Part shown: positions 1-7,220 of the stretch, piece after piece
Numbering within the stretch: position 1 is the first letter of the stretch
Layout of the letters: each line of letters begins with the position of its first letter
Assembly: GCA_963727465.1 (NCBI GenBank)
Contig: CAVSGL010000006.1
Span: forward strand, 85,233-149,232
Length of the DNA stretch: 64,000 nucleotides
Direction: 5' to 3'
From: VRUE01 sp963727465
GTDB taxonomy: Bacteria > Actinomycetota > Thermoleophilia > Solirubrobacterales > 70-9
Program-made: the position numbers and the translations under genes
Notes under the pieces: model-generated
The model's database searches: none
Seen by the model: the letters and a program-made list of their open reading frames with translations, nothing else
What the model was told of the DNA's origin: nothing

Positions 1-345
1 CGAGACCCAGAAGCGAACGACCGCAATCCCCGGCTCGTGCTTGTACTGCTCGAAGAACATCCACTGCAGCACCTGGGCCCGCTCGTAGCCATCGTCCGGC
101 AGGTAACGGGTGCCGTTCGCGAAGTACCAGAGGATCGCGTTCGACTCGGCGAGGGCGCGCCCGTCGTCGAGCACAACCGTCGGAACGTTGAGCGACGGGC
201 TGAGCCCGCCAAGCACCTCGACCCGGTCCGAGTGGTTGACGACCGAGAGCTGCCGACGCTCGAACTCGATGCCGAGCAGGCTCAAGATCAGTCGCACCTT
301 GTAGCAGTTGCCAGAAGCCGGATTGTCGTAGAGCAGCACCGTCAT
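1..345 (-). CDS. Glutathione S-transferase family protein, N-terminal part (runs off window)
   Basis: Reading leftward from the ATG at 345, the frame stays open for 115 codons to the window edge. The product starts MTVLLYDNPASGNCYKVRL and carries a thioredoxin-like GST N-domain: the NPASGNCYKVRLIL segment where the N-terminal catalytic Ser/Cys normally lies, a VPTVVLDDG cis-proline loop, and the ESNAILWYFA glutathione-binding motif. The start of the C-terminal helical domain (RAQVLQWMFFEQ) is also visible. GSTs conjugate or reduce electrophiles in the cytosol; the substrate cannot be told. The gene lies 17 bp downstream of the SnoaL-like gene on the same strand, so they may be co-transcribed. 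Confidence 0.85.
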   Translation of the reverse strand, partial: MTVLLYDNPASGNCYKVRLILSLLGIEFERRQLSVVNHSDRVEVLGGLSPSLNVPTVVLDDGRALAESNAILWYFANGTRYLPDDGYERAQVLQWMFFEQYKHEPGIAVVRFWVS

Positions 346-362
346 GCGCAGCCTGGAGCGAC

Positions 363-782
363 TTATCCGGGGCTCCAGATCCGGTCGAACAACTCGCCGT
401 CGAGCGGCACGAGCCAAACCTCGCGAATCCAGCGATGGTCGATGTCGACTCGATAGACGCCGATCGTCTGCCAGGAGACCTGCATGCCATTGAATACCGC
501 CGTCCCCTCTACGAACTGCGCCACCGCGTCTCCCTCGGAGATCACCTCACCGGGATGCATCTGCATGGTGGTGTTCGCGAGCTTGCGGCGCTTCTCGAAG
601 TAGTCGATCACCTGGCTGACGCCGCGGTGGTCGCCGGCGATCGGGCTCTTGCCCGGCACATGCCAGACGATGTCCGGTGGCAGGAGCTCCAATACCTCGT
701 CGATCGAACCCCCGGCATACATCTCGCCCTGGCGCCGATGCAGATCGGCGACCAGTCCCAGGGGCGATGTATCTACGGACAT
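363..782 (-). CDS. SnoaL-like / NTF2-fold protein
   Basis: This is a 139-residue protein of the SnoaL-like alpha+beta barrel fold. It shows the usual pattern: helical start (GLVADLHRRQGEMYAGGS), IVWHVPGKSPIAGDHRG, and a final sheet ending in WQTIGVYRVD..WIREVWLVP. Family members are small cyclases, isomerases, hydrolases or non-enzymatic proteins, so the function is open. The start at 782 was chosen over an upstream ATG at 845 because it is preceded by GAGGAGGAAGG, a very strong ribosome binding site. It probably forms an operon with the downstream GST gene. Confidence 0.8.
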   Translation of the reverse strand: MSVDTSPLGLVADLHRRQGEMYAGGSIDEVLELLPPDIVWHVPGKSPIAGDHRGVSQVIDYFEKRRKLANTTMQMHPGEVISEGDAVAQFVEGTAVFNGMQVSWQTIGVYRVDIDHRWIREVWLVPLDGELFDRIWSPG

Positions 783-886
783 CCTTCCTCCTCGCAAACG
801 ATCGACCTCATTGGCGGCGACTGTCGCAACGCTACCTCCTGCCAACCAGCAGCCGGAAGCCGGCTGACACCAACTACGCTGGCGAG

Positions 887-1651
887 ATGTACGAGGACTC
901 GATCCGCGACGAGTTCACCCACCAGTCCCGCTCGTTCGGCACCTCGCCGGCTATGACATCGGCGGCGACGCTCGGCGCCCTGATCGAGCTGGTGCCCGAG
1001 GACGCCGAAGCAGATTGGATCGACATCGCCTGCGGCCCGGGGGTCGTCTCGCGGGCGACGGCGGGCAGAGTCCGCTCGGTGAAGGGCGTCGACCTGACGC
1101 CGGCGATGATCGAGGAGGCTGAGCGGAGGGCCCGCGAGGAGGGAATCGAAAACGTCGGCTTCGCGCTCGGCGATGCCACAGCGCTCGATTTGGACGACGA
1201 CTCCTTCGACGGCGCGATCACCCGCCTCAGCCTCCATCACATCCCGGCGCCGGGGCGCGTGGTGGCGGAGATGGCGCGCCTGGTACGGCCCGGAGGTTGG
1301 ATCCTCGTCAGCGACATCGTCGCCGACCGGGACCGTGAGGCAAACGCCTGGCGCGAGGAGATCGAGCGGCTGCGCGATCCCTCGCACTGGGCCTGCCAGA
1401 CGCCCGAGGGCCTGCGGGCGACGGGCGACGCCGCCGGCCTGGTTCTCGATGAGGAGCGGGTGATCCCGATCGAGATCGACTTCGACGACTGGCTGCAGCG
1501 GGGCTCGGGCGGCATCGACGCCGCCGACCTGGTCGCGCAACTGCTGCGGGATCAGCCGACGAGCGCCGAGAGCTTCCGCGTCGGCGAGAGCGCGGAGGGC
1601 GGGCGCCTGCACCAGCGCTACTGGCTCGGCCGCTGGCGGCTTCCCGGCTGA
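887..1651 (+). CDS. Class I SAM-dependent methyltransferase (UbiE-like)
   Basis: The 254-residue product has the class I methyltransferase core: motif I DIACGPGVVS near residue 45, acidic motif GVDLTPAM, GDATALDLDDDSFD, and the LSLHHIPAPGRVVAEMARLV segment typical of UbiE/COQ5-like enzymes. It would transfer a methyl group from S-adenosylmethionine to an unknown small molecule. The frame is open further upstream, but the ATG at 887 sits 6 nt after a TACGCT hexamer, which fits a leaderless start, and the protein begins naturally there. The next gene follows after 2 nt. Confidence 0.85.
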   Translation: MYEDSIRDEFTHQSRSFGTSPAMTSAATLGALIELVPEDAEADWIDIACGPGVVSRATAGRVRSVKGVDLTPAMIEEAERRAREEGIENVGFALGDATALDLDDDSFDGAITRLSLHHIPAPGRVVAEMARLVRPGGWILVSDIVADRDREANAWREEIERLRDPSHWACQTPEGLRATGDAAGLVLDEERVIPIEIDFDDWLQRGSGGIDAADLVAQLLRDQPTSAESFRVGESAEGGRLHQRYWLGRWRLPG

Positions 1652-1653
1652 CC

Positions 1654-1926
1654 GTGGCTCGCAACGCCAACGAAGTCGTGATCCGCCGCTTCTACGAAGA
1701 GCTCTGGAATGCCTGGCGCCTGGACGTGGCCACAGAGATCGTCGCTCCGGATGTTCGTTTCCGGGGCTCGCTCGGCTCGAGTCTGGTCGGACGCGAGAAC
1801 TTCCTCGCCTACGTGGAACGTGTGCGGGACGCCTTTCCCGACTGGCACAACCGGGTCGACGAGATCGTTGCCTCGAACGACCGGGTGGTGGTGACGCGGA
1901 TGACTTGGATCCACCACTGCCATTGA
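1654..1926 (+). pseudogene. Truncated SnoaL-like polyketide cyclase fragment
   Basis: A GTG start 2 nt after the methyltransferase stop gives a 90-residue product that resembles the first two thirds of a SnoaL-like ester-cyclase (VIRRFYEELWNAW, FRGSLGSSLVGRENFLAYVERVRDAFPDWHN, VVVTRMTW). Family members normally run to about 130 residues. Here the reading ends in IHHCH and a stop right where the last beta strands should follow, and no continuation is visible in the other frames. This point may be the left junction of the accessory island. The fragment is probably non-functional; a shortened but stable protein cannot be excluded. Confidence 0.6.
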
Positions 1927-2053
1927 CCTCGACGACCTCGCAGGGCGACGATGGCGCTGGCGATGAACCGATAGGGCCAAACCAGGCCGACGTTCCAGGG
2001 TCATTTCACGGACTCGCCTTCAGGGCGCGGACCGGCGTGCCGATAGCCGTCAG

Positions 2054-2737
2054 GTGACGGGGGACCCTGACGATCTCGACCTGGGTACTGCTGGCGCCGG
2101 CGCACGGCGCCAGCTGGAACGACGCCGTGCGAGGCGTGAGGCAAAGACGCGTGCGGCCCATCCTCACGTCGGCGGGCTGCTGCTGCGATTTCAAGACACA
2201 CCACAGAACGAGAAGGCGTGGGAGGACGGCGCCATCGGCGAGGAGGCGGTTGCCGCGCACCTCGCCGCCCGTTGCCCTGACGTCGTCGTCCTCAACGACC
2301 GGCGTATGCCGCGCAGTCGCGCGAACATCGACCACATCGCGGTCGCCCCATCGGGCGTCTGGGTCATCGACGCAAAGCGCTACAAGGGCAAGATCGAGGT
2401 GCGGAAGCCGCTGTTCGGCGATGCGAAGCTCGTTATCCGTGGGCGCGACCAGACGAAGCTCGTCAAAGGACTGGAACGGCAGGTCGACACGGTCCGAGCC
2501 GGGCTGGCGACCATCGAACAAGACGTTCCGGTCAAAGGCTGCTTCTGCTTCATCAACCCCGACGGCCAGGCCGGTGGCAGCGGTCTGCCGCTGCTCCGGA
2601 CCCTGATCATCGACGACTTCCCGCTCTATTACCCGCGCAGACTGTCGAAGCGTCTGAACCAGGCGGGCGTGATCAGACCCGAGCAGATCGCCGTCCTGGC
2701 CGAGGCACTCGCCGTGCTCTTCCCACATGCGCCCTGA
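2054..2737 (+). CDS. NERD (nuclease-related) domain protein
   Basis: The 227-residue product contains a NERD domain: WEDGAIGEEAVAAHL, then DVVVLNDRRMPRSRANIDHIAV and GVWVIDAKRYKGKI. The Glu, Asp and the D-x-K triad (IDAKRYKG) match the restriction-endonuclease-like active site of the family. NERD domains occur in proteins linked to DNA processing and mobile elements, but this protein has no helicase or kinase partner domain, so its target is unknown. A GTG start at 2054 was taken as the first start of the open frame. It lies between a truncated gene and an excisionase-like gene, which suggests accessory DNA. Confidence 0.8.
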   Translation: MTGDPDDLDLGTAGAGARRQLERRRARREAKTRAAHPHVGGLLLRFQDTPQNEKAWEDGAIGEEAVAAHLAARCPDVVVLNDRRMPRSRANIDHIAVAPSGVWVIDAKRYKGKIEVRKPLFGDAKLVIRGRDQTKLVKGLERQVDTVRAGLATIEQDVPVKGCFCFINPDGQAGGSGLPLLRTLIIDDFPLYYPRRLSKRLNQAGVIRPEQIAVLAEALAVLFPHAP

Positions 2738-2797
2738 CCCGGCTGTCAGGCGGGGCGACTTCCAGGGCGCTGGGGACAGCACCGCCACGCCGCAAAT

Positions 2798-3169
2798 CTA
2801 CGCGGCAGCAACATGCTGGCGAGCGAGGGCCGTGCGCAGGGCCAACGCCTCGAGCGCAGTCTCGGCGTTATCGGACGTGTCCTCGATCTCGCCACTGCGC
2901 CAGGCGTTGACGAAGGCACTTGGGTCCTTGCCGTGCTGCTCGCGAAACGCCGCGGCCCTCTCACTCAGGGCGGTCGCGTCGGACTCTGCGGCCGGCTCGC
3001 GCTCCAGGTAGCGCTCCAGCTCGCTCGAGGGGATGCGCAGCGTCTTCTTGCCGATGCGGATGGCCTTGACCTCCCCCCGCTCGATCATCTTGTAGACGGT
3101 CAACTCGTCGAGGGAGAACCGGCGAGCGTAGTCGCGCACGCGCATGTAGTGATCGGAGAACTCGGTCAT
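2798..3169 (-). CDS. Excisionase-family HTH DNA-binding protein
   Basis: The 123-residue protein has an N-terminal MerR/excisionase-type winged helix: YMRVRDYARRFSLDELTVYKMIERGEVKAIRIGKKTLRIPSSELERYL. This matches the helix-turn-helix family used by Xis proteins and by small regulators. The C-terminal half is charged, with no recognised domain. The ATG is preceded by AAGGAGGTGACAGCAG, a near-perfect ribosome binding site. It is divergent from the frameshifted gene at 3304 and close to an att-like site, so it could be an excisionase relic of a lost integrative element or the antitoxin/regulator of the neighbouring gene. Confidence 0.75.
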   Translation of the reverse strand: MTEFSDHYMRVRDYARRFSLDELTVYKMIERGEVKAIRIGKKTLRIPSSELERYLEREPAAESDATALSERAAAFREQHGKDPSAFVNAWRSGEIEDTSDNAETALEALALRTALARQHVAAA

Positions 3170-3303
3170 CTGCTGTCACCTCCTTGGCTTCGATCATTGT
3201 TGCAGCTATATCGGCGAATTCCAAGTAATCCTCTAGATCGAGAACTTCAGTGCAGCCACGCCCAGGCACGGATATCCGCTCGCCCGTGTAGAACCACCTC
3301 CCC

Positions 3304-3773
3304 ATGCGCGAGAGACCGATCCTGATCGCCTACCGGCGCTTCGAGCAGCTCCAGGAGCTGCTCTTCGCGCGCGGCTACCTGGTCGATCCCGGGAGCCGCG
3401 ACCCGAACGAGTGGCGGGACGACCCGCCGTTGGGCCTGGTGCGCCTGAAGGGCGTCGCCCTGCGAGGGAAAGGTGACGACGCCGAACCAGACCCCCGCAT
3501 CACTTTCAGCATCGTCGAGCTCTGGTCGGCCGACCGCGTCGAGGACGCCCACGAGGAGCAGGGCTACTGGCTGGCCGGCTACGCCTACCATGGCCAGGTC
3601 GGCGAGACGTCCCTGCGCTACTGCCTCGATCCCGAGGGCATCCGGAGATGGCCTACCACCGCCATCCGCCGGACGGCGAGGGGCGGGAGCCGTGGCGGCT
3701 CGTCAGCCCCGAGGAAGTGCTCGACGACATCGACGCCCTGGTGGCCGAAGAGCAGGACGCTGGACGGCTTTAG
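3304..3773 (+). pseudogene. Frameshifted small gene, possibly TumE/DUF6516-like toxin
   Basis: The first 115 or so codons read naturally from ATG 3304 (YRRFEQLQELLFARGY, FSIVELWSADRV, GYWLAGYAYHGQVGETSLRYCLDPEG). From about 3640 sensible coding continues one frame back: MAYHRHPPDGEGREPWRL, then SPEEVLDDIDALVAEEQ and a TAG at 3771-3773. A single missing base near 3640 would explain this; a programmed -1 shift is less likely. The Trp/Tyr-His pattern followed by an H-x-H block and a short helical tail loosely recalls TumE-like toxins, but I cannot confirm the family. The divergent HTH gene could be its regulator. Confidence 0.5.
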
Positions 3774-3817
3774 ATCCCGCGGACCGTCTGACGGACCAAT
3801 TTCGCGCTATCTTGCGT

Positions 3818-3847
3818 CACCTCAGAGCACCTGAGATCACTTCAGAG
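3818..3847. repeat. Three imperfect 10-bp tandem repeats
   Basis: Three consecutive units read CACCTCAGAG, CACCTGAGAT and CACTTCAGAG. They lie just upstream of a hairpin and a tRNA-like 3' end. Short direct repeats beside a tRNA-end core are typical of integrase arm-binding sites, but no integrase gene is present here. Confidence 0.5.
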
Positions 3848-3867
3848 AGTCCTACATAACCCCAGAA

Positions 3868-3892
3868 CCCCTCAAACCGGCGATTTGAGGGG
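3868..3892. repeat. Hairpin with 9-bp perfect stem
   Basis: CCCCTCAAA pairs with TTTGAGGGG around a 7-nt loop. No T-run follows, so a simple intrinsic terminator is not obvious. The position between the small repeats and the att-like segment suggests a role in the old attachment site, or termination of the frameshifted gene. Confidence 0.5.
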
Positions 3893-3906
3893 CTTGTGCC
3901 CTTTAC

Positions 3907-3941
3907 GGGGCGTGATGGTTCGACTCCATTCAGCCGCATCG
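3907..3941 (+). other. tRNA 3'-end-like segment, putative attachment site relic
   Basis: The segment contains GATGG-TTCGACT-CCATT, which folds as a perfect T-arm (5-bp stem with one G-T pair, 7-nt loop), followed by CAGCCGC as a possible acceptor 3' strand. The complementary 5' acceptor strand and the other arms are not found upstream, so this is a partial tRNA. Integrases often leave such copies at att sites. It directly abuts the insertion sequence. Confidence 0.45.
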
Positions 3942-5255
3942 GAAACCCGCGTAAGGGCGCACGGCTAAATTACTGATGGAGTAATGGTGTAGTTCCACTC
4001 CGGGTGGAACTCGTCGCCCTCGACGTTGACGGCCTCCATCTGCTCGTCTGTGACTTTCACCTTGGTCGGGTAGGTCTTGGGGTCCAGGCGCGCGTAGACC
4101 TTGAGCCCGGCGCTGGTCGTGGTGGAGGCGATCAGGTCGATCACGGCCTGGCGGCTGACGAGGGGCTTGGCGCGCCAGTTGATCGAGATGTAGCTGAAGA
4201 GTCGGTGCTCGACTTTGTTCCACTTCGAGGTGCCGGGCGGGTAGTGCATGACGCGGACCCGCAGGCCGGTCTTGTCGGCCAGCCGTTGCAGCTCGGCCTT
4301 CCAGAGGCGAATGCGGTAGCTGTTGGCGCCGCCGCAGTCGGCGGTGATCGTCAGCGTGGTGGCCTCCGGGTAGCGCTTGCGGCCGAGGCTCTTCCACCAG
4401 GCCTCGATCGCGGCGACCGCGAAGGTGGCGGTCTCGGCCGAGATCCCGACCGAGACCCAGCCCTCGTCGGCGCCGACGTCGTAGATCCCGTAGGGGATCG
4501 CCTTGCCCAGCTCCTTGTCTTTGAAGTCGTGGGTGTTGACGAGGATCGGCTTGCCGGTCGGGGCGAGCTCGCGGCCGCCGTTCTTGTAGTTGCCGATCAG
4601 CTCCTTCTTCTTGGTGTCAACCGAGATCAACGGCTGCTCGGCCCCAAGCGCCCGCGCGGAGACATCGGCGATGTGGCGAAACTGGGCGTCGCGGTCGGGG
4701 TGGTCGGCCCCCTCGCGCGTCTTGCGGTTGGCCTGCAGGCTGAACCCCAGGCCCCGCAGTTGCCGGCCCACCGTGGCTTCGGAGACGTCGATCCCCTGCT
4801 CGCGCAGGGCGAGGGTCAGGTTGGCGACGCTGCGGGAGGTCCAGAGGAGAGGCGACTCCGGGTCCCCCCGCGTCGCCCCCTCCAGCAGCGCCAGGAGCGC
4901 CTCTTGCAGGCCCGGCTCTCGCTCCTCGATCGGCGGCCGCCCGGCGCCCGGGCGCCTGACGCGGCCCTCCGGCGCCCGCTCGCCGCTCTCGACCTCCTTG
5001 ATCCCGCGGCGCACCGTATCTTCGGAGATCCCGGTCGCCCTGACCACCGCGGCGATCCCGCCGCGGCCGTGCGAGCCCGCCTCCGCCGCCGCCCACATCC
5101 GCCGGCCGCGCTCGTCGAGCTCATCGCGCACCACCAGCCACCGCTCTCGGATCGGGCCCTCGTCAACCATTGGAGCAAGCATGGTGACTCACGGTTCGCC
5201 GCCGCCGACGATATCCCTGCACTAATTTAGTGTTGTGCCCTAAAGCGGGGGTTTC
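3942..5255 (-). mobile_element. Insertion sequence of ISAzo13 type with imperfect terminal inverted repeats
   Basis: The transposase gene is bracketed by inverted ends of about 34 bp. Reverse-complementing the right end (5220-5255) gives GAAACC..GC-TTTAGGGC.C followed by CTAAATTA.TG, matching the left end (3942-3975) with a two-base gap and several mismatches; the CTAAATTA block is perfect. The left repeat contains the transposase stop codon. No clear target-site duplication was seen, so the exact ends are uncertain by a few bases. It separates the att-like segment from the Xre/RES remnants. Confidence 0.7.
3965..5182 (-). CDS. ISAzo13-family transposase (DDE type)
   Basis: The 405-residue protein has an N-terminal HTH (GGIAAVVRATGISEDTVRRGI), a linker rich in charged residues, and a DDE catalytic core: ISVDTKKKELIGNYKN supplies the first Asp, TITADCGGANSYR the second, and PPGTSKWNKVEHRLFSYI the final Glu. 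Conserved ISAzo13 features such as GKPILVNTHDF and INWRAKPLVS are present. The length and intact motifs suggest an active enzyme. The start at 5182 is the first ATG; the ATG four codons later (MVDEGPIRERW) is equally plausible. It carries a CTGCAG site, which is rare in this window, in line with recent arrival. Confidence 0.88.
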   Translation of the reverse strand: MLAPMVDEGPIRERWLVVRDELDERGRRMWAAAEAGSHGRGGIAAVVRATGISEDTVRRGIKEVESGERAPEGRVRRPGAGRPPIEEREPGLQEALLALLEGATRGDPESPLLWTSRSVANLTLALREQGIDVSEATVGRQLRGLGFSLQANRKTREGADHPDRDAQFRHIADVSARALGAEQPLISVDTKKKELIGNYKNGGRELAPTGKPILVNTHDFKDKELGKAIPYGIYDVGADEGWVSVGISAETATFAVAAIEAWWKSLGRKRYPEATTLTITADCGGANSYRIRLWKAELQRLADKTGLRVRVMHYPPGTSKWNKVEHRLFSYISINWRAKPLVSRQAVIDLIASTTTSAGLKVYARLDPKTYPTKVKVTDEQMEAVNVEGDEFHPEWNYTITPSVI

Positions 5256-5733
5256 TGTGTTAGACGCCGATCAGCGCGCCTCCCCCACCCCGGCCCGTGC
5301 GCCGGTCGGCGCGCCAGTCAGGCGCATACGAAATCCCCTTCGTCCTAGACGAGCAGTTCCACGGCGCGACCTTGGTCGAACCGCGCCGAAGGGGAGATGA
5401 GCAGCAGGTCGAGGTCGGCGAGCATCGTGGGCCCCTTCGGGCCGGCGGTGATTACTGAGCACCGCCGACTTCGACCCTGCTGCCTATCTCCCCTTGGTAC
5501 CGCTTGGGGCCAAGCTCCCCACGCCGAGCTCCCCACGCCGAGTGGTCACTTGACCCCCGCATACGGGGGCAAATCGACCAGTCAGCATCGCGCCGCCCCC
5601 ACGGACTGCTCACTCAGGGCTGGGAACGGACTGGCACGGCGGTCGCCGTGGAACTACTCATCTGGGTCGGTGAACAAGGCGGATCCGACGAAAATTTGTC
5701 GGAATCACGACGGACTGCTGGCGTGGGTACAGC
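5256..5733. other. 478-bp stretch without a convincing gene
   Basis: No frame reads as a credible protein. It contains a 14-bp tandem duplication (AGCTCCCCACGCCG at 5513-5526 and 5527-5540) and a 6-bp-stem hairpin CCCCCG/CGGGGG at 5554-5569. A short leftward frame ending at 5345 starts MLADLDLLLISPS, which loosely resembles the N-terminus of some IS transposases and could be a remnant. The stretch probably holds the promoter for the Xre-type gene at 5734. Confidence 0.4.
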
Positions 5734-6072
5734 ATGACTACCGCCTACGCCGATGAGGCGATTCACGTTCACGACACGGGTCACCTCTCTGACCGCGAGA
5801 TCGCCCGCGCGACCGGGGCGACGCCCAGCACCGTGCGCGAGTGGCTCTCCCGCCGCAGCGCGCCGAGCGGCCTGCGCGCCGAGCGACTCGCCGAGCTCTC
5901 CTCGCTGGTCGAACTCCTGGCCCGCGTCATCCGCCCCACCTACATCCCGGTGTGGCTGAACAAGCCGGTCCCCGCGCTCGACGACGACAAGCCGATCGAG
6001 CGGATCGCCGCCGGCGATTACCGCGCCGTCGCGCGCCTGGTCTCCGGCCTCGAGGACCCCGGCGCCGTCTGA
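5734..6072 (+). CDS. Xre/MbcA/ParS-type antitoxin (DUF2384)
   Basis: The 112-residue protein starts with an HTH (SDREIARATGATPSTVREWLSRR) and ends in the DUF2384 toxin-binding region (IPVWLNKPVPALDDDKPIE, then RIAAGDYRAVARLVSGLEDPGA). This layout is characteristic of antitoxins paired with RES-domain NAD+-degrading toxins. The next gene begins 1 nt after its stop and is a RES fragment, confirming a Xre-RES pair. The antitoxin itself looks complete, while its toxin partner is cut short, so the locus is likely relaxed or decaying. Confidence 0.85.
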   Translation: MTTAYADEAIHVHDTGHLSDREIARATGATPSTVREWLSRRSAPSGLRAERLAELSSLVELLARVIRPTYIPVWLNKPVPALDDDKPIERIAAGDYRAVARLVSGLEDPGAV

Positions 6073-6073
6073 G

Positions 6074-6340
6074 GTGGCGACCGACGTCGCGGCGGCCGCA
6101 GTTCGCGGCGCCTGGTTCAAGCACACCTATCCCGGCTCCCAGCCGCTGCCCGAGCGCGAGCCCCCACCGGACAACCGCTGGCAGCGAGGCGACGCAGTCG
6201 ATGCGCTCTACCTTGCCGAGGCCGAGGAGACCACCTGGGCCGAGTGGTACCGGCACCTCGCCGAGCGGATGATCCCGCCGCTCGCGCAGATGCCCCGAGA
6301 GCTTTGGACCTGGCGGGTCAACGTCGAGGTCGCCGAGCGG
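6074..6340 (+). pseudogene. RES-domain toxin, truncated
   Basis: A GTG start directly after the antitoxin gives AWFKHTYPGSQPLPEREPPPDNRW, DALYLAEAEETTWAEWYRHL and LWTWRVNVEVAE, the first half of a RES domain including the RW and TxxAEW motifs. RES toxins degrade NAD+. After residue 90 or so the frame turns into antisense of another antitoxin fragment and no longer resembles RES. The C-terminal half needed for the fold is missing, so toxicity is unlikely. Confidence 0.7.
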
Positions 6341-6660
6341 TCACCGAATGAGCCGCCTGGCGGCTGCGCGGGCCTCGGCGAACTGCGCCGGCTCGACCGC
6401 GGCCCGCAGGACGTCGATCGGCGCCTCGTCGTCGAGGCAGGTGTTGGTGCCGAAGAGCCAAGCCTTCGCCGTCTTCTCGTCGAAGGCCTCGACGATCATG
6501 CGGGTGACCTTGTATCCCTCGCGCAGGCGCAGCTCGGTGCGCTGGTTGGGCTCGGGGCCGTCCTCCCTGCGATAACGGCCGATCTGCTTGGCGTCCCGCA
6601 GCCCGACGAGGTGCGCGGCGATCCGCTTCAGGTTAGCCTGCGGAGCGGCGTGTTTTGTCT
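6341..6660 (-). pseudogene. Second antitoxin fragment (DUF2384-like C-terminus), antiparallel to the RES remnant
   Basis: On the minus strand, ending at a TGA at 6341-6343, the reading is ANLKRIAAHLVGLRDAKQIG, TELRLREGYKVTRMIVEAF, then TAKAWLFGTNTCLDDEAPID and VLRAAVEPAQFAEARAAA. AWLFG..N..LDDEAPIDVLR is the classic C-terminal signature of MbcA/ParS-like antitoxins. No ATG or GTG with a proper N-terminal HTH is found, and the frame drifts into the neighbouring XRE gene. It is best explained as a fragment fused tail-to-tail to the RES remnant by a rearrangement. Confidence 0.6.
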
Positions 6661-6663
6661 GAG

Positions 6664-7026
6664 TTAGGCGGCGGCAGCGCGCGACTGGCGCCTTCTGCCG
6701 GCGCGCTTCGCGCGAGCGCCCTCCCCGGCAACGACCTCGACCCTCGCCCCGAGGACATCGGCGAGGGCCGCGACGGTCTTCAGCTCGGGGTTCACGTCCG
6801 CGGTGAAGAACCGCCGGACGCTCGAGGGCTCCTTGCCGATCGCCCGCGCCAGCTCGGCCTTCGACATCCCGGCTTCCTCTCGCAGCTCGTCGAGCTGTCG
6901 GACCACGGCGTCGATCTGGGCGAGCTCACGCCGCTGCCGCTCGAACTCGGCCCGGAACTCCGGGTCTTCGTCCAGTCGCCGAGCGAGACGCCGGTCGTGG
7001 TAGGTGGTATCGAGAGGCCTAGCCAT
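6664..7026 (-). CDS. XRE-family transcriptional regulator, HigA-like
   Basis: The 120-residue protein carries a helical N-terminus (EFRAEFERQRRELAQIDAVV) and a Cro/C1-type HTH: LREEAGMSKAELARAIGKEP, SSVRRFF, then ELKTVAALADVLGARVEVV. This arrangement is common in HigA antitoxins and stand-alone repressors. It ends in a basic Arg/Ala tail (KRAGRRRQSRAAAA). No intact toxin gene adjoins it: the upstream side is intergenic and the downstream side is TA debris. It could be an orphan antitoxin. A repeat just upstream of the ATG may be its operator. Confidence 0.75.
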   Translation of the reverse strand: MARPLDTTYHDRRLARRLDEDPEFRAEFERQRRELAQIDAVVRQLDELREEAGMSKAELARAIGKEPSSVRRFFTADVNPELKTVAALADVLGARVEVVAGEGARAKRAGRRRQSRAAAA

Positions 7027-7037
7027 CTGGACACTGA

Positions 7038-7060
7038 GCGTAGCACAGAAGTTACGCTAC
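7038..7060. promoter_or_regulatory. Candidate operator of the XRE gene
   Basis: GCGTA at 7038-7042 is inverted as TACGC at 7053-7057, and the overlapping GTAGC/GCTAC pair extends the symmetry. The site lies 12-34 bp upstream of the XRE start codon, the usual place for autoregulation by such repressors. Confidence 0.35.
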
Positions 7061-7220
7061 GTATCCAGCCGCTCGCCGGGCAGATGGTCCAGAACGGCGT
7101 GGGGCTTCTCGCGGGTCGTCACAGCTTCGAGGCGCGCCGCCGCGGCGGTTTGGGATTCGCGGAAATCCCGATCGGCGCCCCGAGGGTTGCGCCTCTCGTC
7201 GACTCATCTACCTTGTGGGA

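Noticed and set aside
3907..3941. A complete tRNA or tmRNA gene
   Set aside because: Only the T-arm and one acceptor strand fit; no matching 5' acceptor, D-arm or anticodon arm was found upstream, so it was kept as a partial att-like copy.
5345..5425. Short leftward frame MLADLDLLLISPS as a transposase N-terminus
   Set aside because: Only about a dozen residues resemble IS transposases and the frame ends at once; kept only as a remark in the intergenic entry.
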